Below, one piece after another: positions 8,644 to 17,573 of a stretch of DNA of 64,000 nt. Every line of letters begins with the position of its first letter. Positions within the stretch are counted from its first letter, which is position 1. This stretch comes from Oscillospiraceae bacterium (lineage in GTDB: Bacteria; Bacillota; Clostridia; Oscillospirales; Ruminococcaceae), in NCBI GenBank assembly GCA_021200565.1, contig JAJQGJ010000019.1, positions 1 to 64,000 of the forward strand. The letters run 5' to 3'. A program made the position numbers and the translations under genes. Under the pieces are notes generated by a model that was given only the letters and a program-made list of their open reading frames with translations, made no database searches and was not told where the DNA came from.

Positions 8644-9558
8644 ATGACCAAATACATCGATTTTTCATCCAAACACGACATTCTTATTGCCAACGGCGAC
8701 GGGACTTATTCCCACATGGACGAGCCATATTTCAGGAGTGAGCTTATTGCCCCAAACACATGGAAGGTTCTTTCGAGCGGCGACTACAGCTATCTCGTGG
8801 TGGGCGACGGCATTGGAATCTCCATCGACTGCGGGTATGGCTCCGGAAATATCCGGGAGTATCTTGAATCGCTCTGCGGCGTGCCGGTTCCTTATGTCAC
8901 AAACACCCACGATCACTTCGACCATTCGGCGAACAACGCCTATTTCGACATGGCGTTTCTGAACGAGGAGGCGAAGGAATTCGGGACGATTCCTTATGCG
9001 AGCTTTGAGGGGATAGATTTTCCGAGAGATTATCCCGTCACAATCATCCACGACGGCGGTTTTATCCCTCTCAAGGGTCGTGAGCTTCAGGTGTTCTCGA
9101 TTCCCGACCGTGCTCCGAGTTCGATGATGTATCTTGACAGGAAAGAGCGGATTCTTTTCTCTGGCGATGAAATCATGCCGATGGGCAAGTCGCTGAATGG
9201 CGGTCTGAAAAGCTGGATTGAGAACCTCGAAAAGATTAATGGGTATCGGGACGAGTTCGACGTGCTGTATGGCGGCGGTGGACGGCTTGAAAAGAAGCTT
9301 TTTGACGCTTTCCTCGAATGCACCCGTTACGCTTGGGATCACGAGGGAGAACTTCTCCCGCCTCCGACTCCGAGAAAGCCGAGATTCACCCACGAAGACC
9401 CAGAAGGACTCGGTCGCACCGTCTATGATCGCAGAATGCCCCACCCCGGAGACAGCGCAAGCTATCCCGACGAGCATGAAACTCTCCGCGAAAACCTCCG
9501 CAGGGTTGAGTATGCGGGGACGAGTATTGTGTATGATTTGAGCAGAAAGTTTGAATAA
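8644..9558 (+). CDS. Metallo-beta-lactamase-fold hydrolase
   Basis: 304 residues. The motif THDHFDHS (HxHxDH) near residue 84 is the zinc-binding signature of the MBL fold, followed by LFSGDEIMPMG, which supplies the bridging Asp. The substrate is unknown; the protein is cytoplasmic. The gene is divergent from the tetR operon. The ATG at 8644 follows GGAG by 5 nt. TATAAT at 8601-8606 is a possible -10 with a poor -35. A strong terminator follows, so it is a single-gene unit. It may be coregulated through the shared intergenic region, but the TetR-type operator is more than 90 bp upstream of its probable -10. Confidence 0.85.
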   Translation: MTKYIDFSSKHDILIANGDGTYSHMDEPYFRSELIAPNTWKVLSSGDYSYLVVGDGIGISIDCGYGSGNIREYLESLCGVPVPYVTNTHDHFDHSANNAYFDMAFLNEEAKEFGTIPYASFEGIDFPRDYPVTIIHDGGFIPLKGRELQVFSIPDRAPSSMMYLDRKERILFSGDEIMPMGKSLNGGLKSWIENLEKINGYRDEFDVLYGGGGRLEKKLFDAFLECTRYAWDHEGELLPPPTPRKPRFTHEDPEGLGRTVYDRRMPHPGDSASYPDEHETLRENLRRVEYAGTSIVYDLSRKFE

Positions 9559-9562
9559 ATCG

Positions 9563-9606
9563 AGCCTCAGCTGATACCCATTCGGGCAACGGCTGAGGCT
9601 TTTTTT
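9563..9606 (+). terminator. Intrinsic terminator of the MBL-fold gene
   Basis: AGCCTCAGC (9563-9571) pairs with GCTGAGGCT (9592-9600) in a perfect 9-bp stem followed by a run of six T. Confidence 0.9.
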
Positions 9607-9653
9607 ATTTCTCCACTGAATTTCAGCACCTCCATCTCATCAACCCCACCCCA

Positions 9654-10012
9654 CCCGAATATACTTAACGGGGTGATTGCATGTTTTTGAAATTTTTGTC
9701 GGATATATTCAGCCGTCTGCTTTGGTTCGCCCTCCACATCGAGGACAAGAGCTCGTTTCCGAAGCCTTTGAGCCCTGCCGAGGAGGAACGGCTTTTCAAG
9801 GCTTTTTCAGAGGGGGACACCGCCGCACGGGACTCCCTCATCCTCCACAATCTCCGGCTCGTGGCGCACATCGTGAAGAAGTACTACGTCAACGGCGACG
9901 AGCAGGAGGAGCTGATTTCTATCGGCACAGTCGGGCTCATCAAGGCAGTCAATTCGTTTGATCCGGAAAAGGGGAACAGGTTTGCGGCGTTCGGAGCGAG
10001 GTGTATTGAAAA
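9654..10012. repeat. Left copy of 359-bp direct repeat (sigK 5' part)
   Basis: Identical base for base to 33982-34340 at a constant offset of 24,328 bp. It covers about 27 bp of leader, the ribosome site and the first ~110 codons of sigK. Upstream of 9654 the copies still resemble each other for ~18 bp with substitutions and one indel; after 10012 they diverge completely. Confidence 0.97.
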
Positions 10013-10028
10013 TGCTATCAGTACATAA
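9681..10028 (+). pseudogene. sigK: 5' fragment of sigK (truncated)
   Basis: The first 110 codons are identical to the intact sigK at 34009, through the segment GARCIEN; the frame then runs into foreign sequence and stops after four codons. It keeps the start of sigma region 2 but lacks the rest of region 2 and all of regions 3-4, so it cannot act as a sigma factor. The break lies in the part of sigK that is interrupted by the skin elements of Bacillus and Clostridioides. It marks the left boundary of the accessory island. The same RBS (GGGGTG) is present, so the short peptide may still be made. Confidence 0.9.
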
Positions 10029-10624
10029 CGGAATCAATATCTGAAAATGACTATCAGAATCATATTTTCGGCTCGATTTGGAAGCCTTTTTGGTATGTAA
10101 GAGACCATGGTTATATAGTAGCTTCAAATATAACAGGGCGGATTGAGGTGGCACCGCTGATGGTTTTGCATCTCCCTCTGCTGTCCATGAAGAAGTATAA
10201 TGACGCCGTGAAGTTCAATCTTCAGTTCACATCTCTTGACAAAATTGAAAGTATGCCGGACAAGCTCCGCTGGCACCGTTATCACAAAGGGCTGTATCAG
10301 TTTGAAGTCGCCGAGTATCTGGGCGTCGAGCGGCAGACCTATAGCGGCTATGAAGAACCTGACCGTGACTTCTGCCCGCCGGAGCATATCGCCAAGCTCA
10401 CAGAGCTTTACGGAGTTCCTGCCGAAGACCTGACGGACGAATATAACTTGTTCATCTATCGAGGGCAAGGCAAGCAAGTGATAGCGAAACGTAAGGAGCT
10501 GGGGCTGACCCGTGAAGAATACGCCGCTCGCCTCGGAACGTCGTCCGGCAATCTCAGGAAGTGGGAGAGGGATGAGGTAAGGATGGTTAAGAGGACTTGG
10601 GAGAGGTATTTTAAAGAGATATGA
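10010..10624 (+). pseudogene. HTH protein lacking its 5' end
   Basis: The reading frame opens immediately after the sigK fragment, without a start codon, and runs to 10624. The first part is non-HTH (FGSIWKPFWYVRD, then RIEVAPLMVLHLPLL), followed by two Xre-like helix-turn-helix segments (DKLRWHRYHKGLYQFEVAEY and RKELGLTREEYAARLG). Protein sequence runs in frame up to the junction, so the gene was cut by the event that placed sigK sequence here. A GTG at 10148 or ATG at 10160 could start a shorter product of 158 or 154 codons, but neither has a good SD. It may have been a regulator of the original element. Confidence 0.6.
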
Positions 10625-10797
10625 ATGTTTATAAAAAGATGATGAGCGTGATGGAGGTGGTTCTCTGTTGCTATTGTTGAAAGCTATGGTTATGAGCTTT
10701 TGCATGTGCATTATCACACTTTTATGCGGTTATAATATTTATAGGAGACGGAGAAAAATAAGAATGAATAACGGAGCGGAAACGAGGTGTTCACAAC

Positions 10798-12252
10798 ATG
10801 AAACTATCCGATTTTATAGGCGAAACCACAGAATATGACAAGAAAGAAATGCTTGAAGAACGCAAGCCAAAAAGTTGGCTTAAAAGCGTAAGTGCATTTG
10901 CGAACGGTATTGGCGGTGCTTTGATTTTCGGAGTGTCCGATGATGAGACGTTCGTCGGTCTGGATGATGCCAAGGATGCCTCCGAAAAGATAAGCGAAGC
11001 TATCAAGACCAAGATGGATCCAATACCGGATATTGTTTTGAAAATCCATAAAGAGGATGGCAAGGAGTTTGTCGTTTTAGATGTTAAATCGGGAATGGAA
11101 ACGCCTTATTACTACATTGGCGATGGAGGTCACATAGCCTTTGTAAGAGTTGGAAATGAAAGCATCCCCGCCGATGCCACTGCGCTGAAAAGGCTTGTTA
11201 TGAAAGGCAGTAACATAACTTTTGATAGCGTTTCAACAAGATATAACTTTAACGGATTTGCCTTTACAAAACTCAGATCGGTTTATCGTCAACGAACAAA
11301 AAAGGAACTTTCTGAATCAGACTTTGCTTCCTTTGGATTAGTTGATGAGGACGGTATGCTTACAAATGCAGGTGCTTTACTTGCAGATGAGTCTCCCATA
11401 CGGCACTCTCGGCTGTTCTGTACACGTTGGTATGGGTTGGATAAAGCCTCCGGTATTATGGAAGCTCTTGACGATAGAGAAGTCAGCGGAAGCCTTATCA
11501 CGCTTTTGCAGGCGGGTGAGGAATTTGTCAATAACAACACAAAGAAGCGTTGGAAAAAGACAGGCAACGGTCGGATTGAAATGCCCGAATATCCCGAACG
11601 TGCGGTGTTAGAATGTATCGTAAACGCTTTAATTCACCGTGATTATTTGATACTCGGTAGCGAGGTTCATATTGATATTTTTGACGACAGAATAGAAATT
11701 ACATCTCCCGGCGGTATGCCTGACGGCTCAGCTGTTCAAAACCTGGACACCGACAATGTTATTTCCAAACGACGCAATCCCGTGATTGCCGACGTGTTCA
11801 GCCGGATGAACTACATGGAGCGCCGTGGTAGCGGTTTCAAGAAAATCAAGGACGATTATCACTTTGCTGTCAATTATCGTCCCGAATTAGAGCCGAAGTT
11901 TTATTCCGACATCTCTACATTCAAGGTAACGCTATATAACCTCAATTATAATGTTCCGGTTGAAAAAGTGGCGTTTGACTCCGAAAAAGTAGCGTTTGAA
12001 CCCGAAAAAGTGGCGTTTGAACGACACCTTTCTGAAGCATCCGCAAATGCCCCTACAAAAGAAAAAGCAAGAGCATTGTTTGACGACTATGGATATGAAT
12101 ATGCGTTTAGCCGTTCTGATATAGTGAGGATGTTCGACATAGCTTCTTCTTCGGCAGGTAAGTTTATAACGAAGCTGAAAGATATGGGAATGATTGAAGC
12201 TGTCAGCGGTCAAGGCAAAGGCAAATATAAATTCGTTATACCAAAAGAATAA
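10798..12252 (+). CDS. Schlafen/AlbA-type ATP-binding protein
   Basis: 484 residues. Residues ~1-120 match the AlbA_2 (Schlafen-like) domain: a charged start, then SVSAFANGIGGALIFGVSDD and a conserved HIAFVRVGNESIPA. Residues ~265-330 form a GHKL-type ATP-binding segment (ECIVNALIHRDY, then ITSPGGMPDG). A winged-helix-like tail (residues ~420-484) follows a linker with three tandem EKVAF units at about 388-410. Such proteins are often annotated as transcriptional regulators or RecG-like helicases but lack helicase motifs; many lie in defence islands. The ATG at 10798 follows GAGGTG at 10784-10789. A hydrophobic short frame precedes it. Function in defence is inferred from neighbours only. Confidence 0.75.
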   Translation: MKLSDFIGETTEYDKKEMLEERKPKSWLKSVSAFANGIGGALIFGVSDDETFVGLDDAKDASEKISEAIKTKMDPIPDIVLKIHKEDGKEFVVLDVKSGMETPYYYIGDGGHIAFVRVGNESIPADATALKRLVMKGSNITFDSVSTRYNFNGFAFTKLRSVYRQRTKKELSESDFASFGLVDEDGMLTNAGALLADESPIRHSRLFCTRWYGLDKASGIMEALDDREVSGSLITLLQAGEEFVNNNTKKRWKKTGNGRIEMPEYPERAVLECIVNALIHRDYLILGSEVHIDIFDDRIEITSPGGMPDGSAVQNLDTDNVISKRRNPVIADVFSRMNYMERRGSGFKKIKDDYHFAVNYRPELEPKFYSDISTFKVTLYNLNYNVPVEKVAFDSEKVAFEPEKVAFERHLSEASANAPTKEKARALFDDYGYEYAFSRSDIVRMFDIASSSAGKFITKLKDMGMIEAVSGQGKGKYKFVIPKE

Positions 12253-12256
12253 AATT

Positions 12257-12353
12257 CATGCCCGCTATCAGCCATCAAGCCGATAACGGGCATTTCCTAT
12301 TGACCCACTGACAACGGGTCAATATAAGTTGGCGGATGTGGATACCCGCCAAG
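12257..12353 (+). repeat. Three consecutive hairpins after the AlbA-type gene
   Basis: ATGCCCG..CGGGCAT (with an inner extension), GACCC..GGGTC and TGGCGG..CCGCCA form three hairpins within about 100 bp. None is followed by a good T-run, so they may act as a processing or weak termination signal rather than a standard terminator. Confidence 0.45.
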
Positions 12354-12445
12354 AAACCATCATAACACCTTGCATTCTCACTCAAAATGATGTACAATAT
12401 CAAAGATAGAAAAATTATATAACACACCTACCCAGGAGGTCTCCC

Positions 12446-14272
12446 ATGAAAAAGATAGACGGTTCGCCGAAGAGTCTGAAACAGCTTTTGCAGAACACAA
12501 AGTATTCCATCCACTACTATCAGCGCGAATATATGTGGCAGAGGAAGCATATTGAAGAGTTGATTGACGATCTGACGTCTGAGTTCTTGGACTATTATGT
12601 GCCGGGTGGCGACCGACGGGATGTTCAGGATTATGGTGCATATTTCATGGGCTCAATCGTCCTTGCCGGTAGAGAAAATGCCATCATTGACGGACAACAG
12701 AGGCTTTCTTCTCTTACACTTTTATTGATGTATCTCAATAACCGCCTCCATGCGCTCGGACAGAGCTATAGTCTTATTGAGCAGATGATTTATTCTGAAG
12801 CCTATGGAACCAAGTCTTTCAATATCAATGTTGAAGAACGCTCGGATTGCATGAACGCAATTTTCAGTGATAAATCTTTCGACATTGCAAATGCAGGTGA
12901 GTCGGTACGAAATCTCTACGACAGATATAATGATATTATTGATATATTCCCGACGGATGAAATCACGGACGATATGCTTCTTTATTTCTGTGATTGGCTT
13001 GCGGAGAGGGTTTTCTTCATCGAAATAGTTGCAACCACCGAGCAGGATGCTCATAAGATTTTCGTCACAATGAATGACCGCGGTCTCAGCCTTACCTCGA
13101 CGGAAATGCTGAAGGGCTATCTTTTGTCAGAAATCAAAGATGACTTGAAGCGTGAGAAGCTCAATAATCTGTGGAAAGATAAGGTCTTGCTTCTCAAAAA
13201 AGATGACGACAAGGGCGACGAAACTTTCATCAAGGCTTGGTTGAGAGCACAATATGCCGAGACAATCCGTGAAACAAAAGCCGGTGCCGTCAATCAGGAT
13301 TTTGACCTCATAGGCGGCTCGTTCCACAAGTGGGTTCGAGACGAAAGGGACAAGCTCGGACTTGTTTCCACCGACGATTTTGAAAACTTTATCATGCGCT
13401 TTTCAAAGTTTGCAGACGTTTATATGAAGATCCGGGAAGCAGAGAATACCTTTGCCGAAGAAACAAAGTACGTCTATTACAATGCTCAGGTCAATTTCAC
13501 TCTCCAACCGCAGCTGCTTCTTGCTTCGATATGCTATGAAGACTCATGGTCTGTAATTATCGAGAAGATGAATCTGGTTGCGAGGTTTATCGACCTCCTG
13601 ATTACAGTCAGAGTGACCAACTATCGTTCGGTTGAGTACAGTACAATCAAAAATTACGTTTTCAACGTCACAAAGAATATCCGCAGATGTTCTGTTGATG
13701 AGCTGAAAATGCGTCTCAGACAGCAGTACGAGAATCTTTCCTATAATCCGGCGTCGGCACTTCCGGAACTCCGCCTGAACAGCTTCACCAAGAAGTACAT
13801 AAAGAATATTCTCGCCAGAATCACAGGCTATATCGAGGAGCAGACGGGCGTTGCTTCAAACTATTGCAATTACATGAACACCCAGACCAAGAACCCGTTT
13901 GAAATCGAGCATATCATCACCGACCACTATGAGTGGTTCACCGATGAGTACGCCGACCAAGAGGAATTCAAGCGTTGGAGAAACAGTATCGGAGCATTGC
14001 TTCTTCTGCACAAGAGCATCAACGCCAGCCTCAATGACTCGAAATATGAGTATAAACTCTCAAAATACTGCTCCAACGAGGGTAATATCTACACGGAATC
14101 CCTCGGTGATTCGGCGTATCAGAATAACCCCAAATTCAAAAAGTTTGTCTCGGACAATAACCTGAATTTCAAACCATACTCCAAGTTCGGCAAAGCTGAA
14201 ATCACGGAAAGAGTGCAACTGCTTGTGCAACTGGTAGGGATGGTTTGGAATGAGGAGATGTTTGGGGGATAA
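12446..14272 (+). CDS. GmrSD-like DUF262/DUF1524 protein
   Basis: 608 residues. The N-terminal DUF262 (ParB-like) domain carries the diagnostic IDGQQR motif (D82-R86) and the segment FVTMNDRGLSLTSTEMLKG; the C-terminal DUF1524 domain has the HNH-type motif EIEHI (E488, H489). This is the architecture of GmrSD type IV restriction enzymes fused in one chain, which use nucleotide hydrolysis by the N-terminal domain and nuclease activity of the C-terminal one against modified phage DNA. A perfect AGGAGG precedes the ATG by 7 nt. It is a single gene with a DUF2971 gene downstream after 161 nt. Specificity for a particular modification cannot be read from sequence. Confidence 0.82.
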   Translation: MKKIDGSPKSLKQLLQNTKYSIHYYQREYMWQRKHIEELIDDLTSEFLDYYVPGGDRRDVQDYGAYFMGSIVLAGRENAIIDGQQRLSSLTLLLMYLNNRLHALGQSYSLIEQMIYSEAYGTKSFNINVEERSDCMNAIFSDKSFDIANAGESVRNLYDRYNDIIDIFPTDEITDDMLLYFCDWLAERVFFIEIVATTEQDAHKIFVTMNDRGLSLTSTEMLKGYLLSEIKDDLKREKLNNLWKDKVLLLKKDDDKGDETFIKAWLRAQYAETIRETKAGAVNQDFDLIGGSFHKWVRDERDKLGLVSTDDFENFIMRFSKFADVYMKIREAENTFAEETKYVYYNAQVNFTLQPQLLLASICYEDSWSVIIEKMNLVARFIDLLITVRVTNYRSVEYSTIKNYVFNVTKNIRRCSVDELKMRLRQQYENLSYNPASALPELRLNSFTKKYIKNILARITGYIEEQTGVASNYCNYMNTQTKNPFEIEHIITDHYEWFTDEYADQEEFKRWRNSIGALLLLHKSINASLNDSKYEYKLSKYCSNEGNIYTESLGDSAYQNNPKFKKFVSDNNLNFKPYSKFGKAEITERVQLLVQLVGMVWNEEMFGG

Positions 14273-14433
14273 ATGATGTGACAGGCGAAGCTATATGGCG
14301 TTATGACGCATAGTTACTGCATGGATGCCGATAATCGCAAAAGTAAATGGCTGCATAAAGACTGCTTTATCAAGAGAAGCATGGGAGGAAGACGAGGCAT
14401 GGAAAAGGCAGCAGAGAAAAGGAGACACGGTAA

Positions 14434-15342
14434 ATGGAAATAATAGATGATGATGTTTTTACACCCGTTCTACATTCTGGAGACAGACTATATCACTATA
14501 CCAACGCAGAAGGTGTAAAAGGAATTTGTGAAGGCGAGTTTTGGATAACAGAGAAAAGTTTTTTGAATGACAAAACTGAGTTTCAAATTGGTTCGCAGAT
14601 TTTTGTACAGATTATAGATGAAGAAGTTTCTTGTCGTGAATCAGCGAGGAAAGTAAAAGAAAGAGTTTTGAGAGAAGTTGAATACTATCACAAAATGGCG
14701 GAGATAGGCGATTCGGAAGCTTATGCAGGCGATTATGTAATGTCGTTTTCGCTTGATTATGATAGCGCCTTGATGTGGAGTGAGTTTTCTAACTTTGGAG
14801 GGTATAGTATTACTTTTGAACATGAAAAATTGCTCAATTCATTTGGCAAGCAGTTAATACTCCATGGAACCGTTATTTATGAAACAGAAAAGCAGAAGGC
14901 TATGATGATGAAGAAAATTGAAGAAGAGGTATTCCATGAAGAAGAATTTTACTATTTGAACTCATGGTCGGACTTTAATTTGATCAGTGACGCGGGCATT
15001 GAAGACTGTTGTAGGGTTATACCCATAATAGTAGATGGTTATAATTATTTCTTTAAAACAGATTGTTTTGCCGGAGAGAAAGAATATCGATTTGTGTTTA
15101 CTTGTGGTCACGATGGTGGGCTTTACAAACCTGAACAATTGGATAAACAATACTTTAGAATAAAAAATGGAGTGTTGATTCCATTTGTGAAGAAACAGTT
15201 CAAACCATCAGAATGTATAGAGGAAATTCTGATAGGTCCAAAGCAGAATAGTGATATTGCCGAATTAGGAATTAAATACTTTATGAGAAATCTAAAATTG
15301 GACGTGCCAGTAAAGAAATCTAGTATGCCATTGAGATATTGA
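14434..15342 (+). CDS. DUF2971 protein
   Basis: 302 residues. The N-terminal segment YHYTNAEGVKGI, the later LNDKTEF and the segment FSLDYDSALMWSEFSNF are characteristic of DUF2971 proteins. No catalytic activity is established for most members, but they recur in defence islands. The opening resembles the LYHYT start seen in some ADP-ribosyltransferase-like toxins; this is only a resemblance. GGAG lies 9 nt before the ATG. Base composition is clearly more AT-rich than the core genes, which supports recent acquisition. It may pair with the DUF262 gene upstream or the DUF4365 gene downstream. Confidence 0.65.
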   Translation: MEIIDDDVFTPVLHSGDRLYHYTNAEGVKGICEGEFWITEKSFLNDKTEFQIGSQIFVQIIDEEVSCRESARKVKERVLREVEYYHKMAEIGDSEAYAGDYVMSFSLDYDSALMWSEFSNFGGYSITFEHEKLLNSFGKQLILHGTVIYETEKQKAMMMKKIEEEVFHEEEFYYLNSWSDFNLISDAGIEDCCRVIPIIVDGYNYFFKTDCFAGEKEYRFVFTCGHDGGLYKPEQLDKQYFRIKNGVLIPFVKKQFKPSECIEEILIGPKQNSDIAELGIKYFMRNLKLDVPVKKSSMPLRY

Positions 15343-15656
15343 ATATAAATCCGCCTCAGAGTAACTGCTCCGGGACGGGTTTATTTATATATGGAGATAA
15401 AAAATCGTAATAACTATCTCTTCCAATCCCCTCACATATATGCTATAATGTCTACATAGAAAACGCACGCGAATTTTAAAATTAGAGGGCAGAAAGTTTA
15501 TAGATAATATTAAGATCAAGAAGAGACTTTTGCTTTAAAATTCATATTTTGCTGTTGATTAGTTGTTCTGAAATTGGTAAACTATAAGTAGGAAACTAAT
15601 GGTTTTCAGGCGGTTAGGATTGATGGCTTAGTTGATAGGATAACAAAGCGAAGGAA
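15343..15656 (+). other. Intergenic region with promoter for the DUF4365 gene
   Basis: An AAATCCG..CGGGTTT hairpin followed by TATTTAT (15347-15385) may terminate the preceding gene. TTCCAA (15421-15426), 17 bp, TATAAT (15444-15449) is a plausible promoter. About 200 nt of AT-rich leader follow; no recognisable RNA motif was found in it. Confidence 0.5.
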
Positions 15657-15665
15657 GTGTGTAAT

Positions 15666-17453
15666 TTGGATAATATCGCTATAGAAAATTTTGCTGTTAA
15701 TGCTGTGAAAGACTGTATTTTTACGTCAGAACTGCTTAGTCCTTTTATTTCAGATAATGACAAAGAACCTTCTTGGGATGGCAATGTATACATATACAAG
15801 AATAAAAGAAAAAGAGCAGATGATATAATTGGACGTGTTCCAGTACAGGTTAAAGGAACTGAAAAAGATGTGCTTACCAAGAAGGAGATTTCATTTCAAA
15901 TGGAAATATCCGCTTTAAACAACTTCCTCAAAGTTGGAGGAACCATGCTATTTGTCGTTTACGTCCAAAATCCTGATAAAGGTAAACAACGCAAAATTTA
16001 TTATGCTGCTCTTACGCCTGTTGCATTACGAGCTTTGATTCCTGCAAATAAAGTCAAAGGAAAAAAGTCAGTAAGATTAAAAGAATTTCCGAGTGATAAA
16101 GGAAAAATAGCGGATATATTCCTGAATTTTTATGAAGATGTAAAAAGACAAGATAGTTTTTCAAATGCAAAGTTACAAACTATAGAGGAATTAAAGCAAA
16201 GCGGTCAGTTAGAAGGGCTAGATATATATGTGTCTACATTCGGAAATGATAGTCCTGAAGATGTTGTGCTAAATAATGATGTCTACCTTTATGCTCGTAT
16301 GAAAGGCTGTGCAATACCGCAACCAATAGATGTGTTAGTAAGCGAAATGTCGGTTACAAGAGTCGTCAAAGCCAGCGTCACAGTTGGTGAAAATGAGTTA
16401 TATACAGAATACCGAGTTACCAAAAGAAAAGACAATGTCTCTATCCAGATTGGATCGAGCCTCAGTATGATATTCCCTAAAAATGGTGAATTGCCTTCTA
16501 TGAATTACAAAGAGGCAAAAACGCTGCGTGCGTTAGCTAAAGATTTAGAGTTTATACTCTTGTATATGGATACTGGAAAATTTTATATTGGTGAAAAATG
16601 TTTTCTGTTTGATTACGAGAATGTGGACCAATCAAATTTTGACGTTGAGAAACAAAAAGCACGCTTGGAATATTTGAAAGAAGTGGTCGAGGTGCTTGAT
16701 TCGTTGGGCTATCATGGAGATTTGGATTTATGCAAATTGACACCAGAAGATGATAGAAACCTTAGATTCCTTGTAACAACACTCGTCGAGAAAAAACATA
16801 AGAAGAATCTTGGGTTTAAGACACCTCGTGTTGTTAAAATGAAAGTAGCAGACATTTCGTTTGCGATCTATATAGAACCATGTGGAGATGAAGAATATGG
16901 TATTTATGATTTCTTTAGAACAGAGTTACAAGTAGCGTATGAATTTGATGGCGAAGAAAAACTACCAATTTCTCAGTATGCTTTGCTGAATGCTGATGAT
17001 ATGTGTAAGCTTACAAATCTAAGAGCTGAGGTTTTTCTTCCTTCTTTCCAGAAGCAGCCGAGACACAAAGATACAATGAATCGGGCAAATTTGTTTTTGC
17101 TGGAGCTCTTGAAAGCATACGATATGTCTGTTCAAAAGCGCCAAGATCTCTTAGATTCCGCTATCTCGTTTGCAGAGTGGATACAAACAGCCGACGATTC
17201 AGAACTAGACAAACGGATACGTCGCCTGAATTATCTTCAGACTATAAAAAGAAAAGGCGCCGTGAATGATATAGAGAAGGAAGAACTGTATTCGATGGCT
17301 GAGGATGAAAGTTGCCTTGAAGATTGTAAGACTGCTGCTTATTTGCTGCTGGACATACAGCCACTGGCGCAAAGACATTTCAACAGGATGCCAGAGCAAG
17401 AGCAAAGGGCATTTAGAGAATTCCCGATTTATCATTTTTGGAAAGAATCGTAG
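15666..17453 (+). CDS. DUF4365 (nuclease-like) protein
   Basis: About 595 residues. The N-terminal ~150 residues fit DUF4365, a restriction-endonuclease-like fold, with VPVQVKG near residue 60 as the core strand carrying the Q-x-K catalytic element. The long C-terminal region is unrecognised and mostly alpha/beta. A TTG at 15666 is preferred since AAGGAAG ends 8 nt upstream; a GTG at 15657 overlaps that SD. AT-rich, single gene, closed by a strong terminator. Proteins of this family are found in antiphage islands, sometimes alone; direct DNA cleavage is an inference. Confidence 0.65.
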   Translation: MDNIAIENFAVNAVKDCIFTSELLSPFISDNDKEPSWDGNVYIYKNKRKRADDIIGRVPVQVKGTEKDVLTKKEISFQMEISALNNFLKVGGTMLFVVYVQNPDKGKQRKIYYAALTPVALRALIPANKVKGKKSVRLKEFPSDKGKIADIFLNFYEDVKRQDSFSNAKLQTIEELKQSGQLEGLDIYVSTFGNDSPEDVVLNNDVYLYARMKGCAIPQPIDVLVSEMSVTRVVKASVTVGENELYTEYRVTKRKDNVSIQIGSSLSMIFPKNGELPSMNYKEAKTLRALAKDLEFILLYMDTGKFYIGEKCFLFDYENVDQSNFDVEKQKARLEYLKEVVEVLDSLGYHGDLDLCKLTPEDDRNLRFLVTTLVEKKHKKNLGFKTPRVVKMKVADISFAIYIEPCGDEEYGIYDFFRTELQVAYEFDGEEKLPISQYALLNADDMCKLTNLRAEVFLPSFQKQPRHKDTMNRANLFLLELLKAYDMSVQKRQDLLDSAISFAEWIQTADDSELDKRIRRLNYLQTIKRKGAVNDIEKEELYSMAEDESCLEDCKTAAYLLLDIQPLAQRHFNRMPEQEQRAFREFPIYHFWKES

Positions 17454-17499
17454 GAGTGCGAAGGAGTACAATATAATTACAGACAGGCAATCGATTCGA

Positions 17500-17545
17500 A
17501 GCAACCACATCGGCAAATTTTTAATTTTTTGCCGATGTGGTTGCT
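17500..17545. terminator. Strong bidirectional terminator
   Basis: AGCAACCACATCGGCAAA (17500-17517) pairs perfectly with 17528-17545: an 18-bp stem flanked by A/T runs on both sides. It separates convergent genes (the DUF4365 gene and the minus-strand HTH gene). Confidence 0.9.
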
Positions 17546-17573
17546 TTTTATAGCTATTCAGCTTCCTTTAGTT

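Noticed and set aside
8665-9477. 270-codon minus-strand frame opposite the MBL-fold gene
   Set aside because: Antisense shadow of a gene with clear zinc-binding motifs; no ribosome site.
9681-10028. Left sigK fragment considered a functional short sigma factor
   Set aside because: It lacks most of region 2 and all of region 4, so it cannot bind promoters.
14321-14440. 39-codon frame ending at the start of the DUF2971 gene
   Set aside because: It has no SD and a random-looking basic product.
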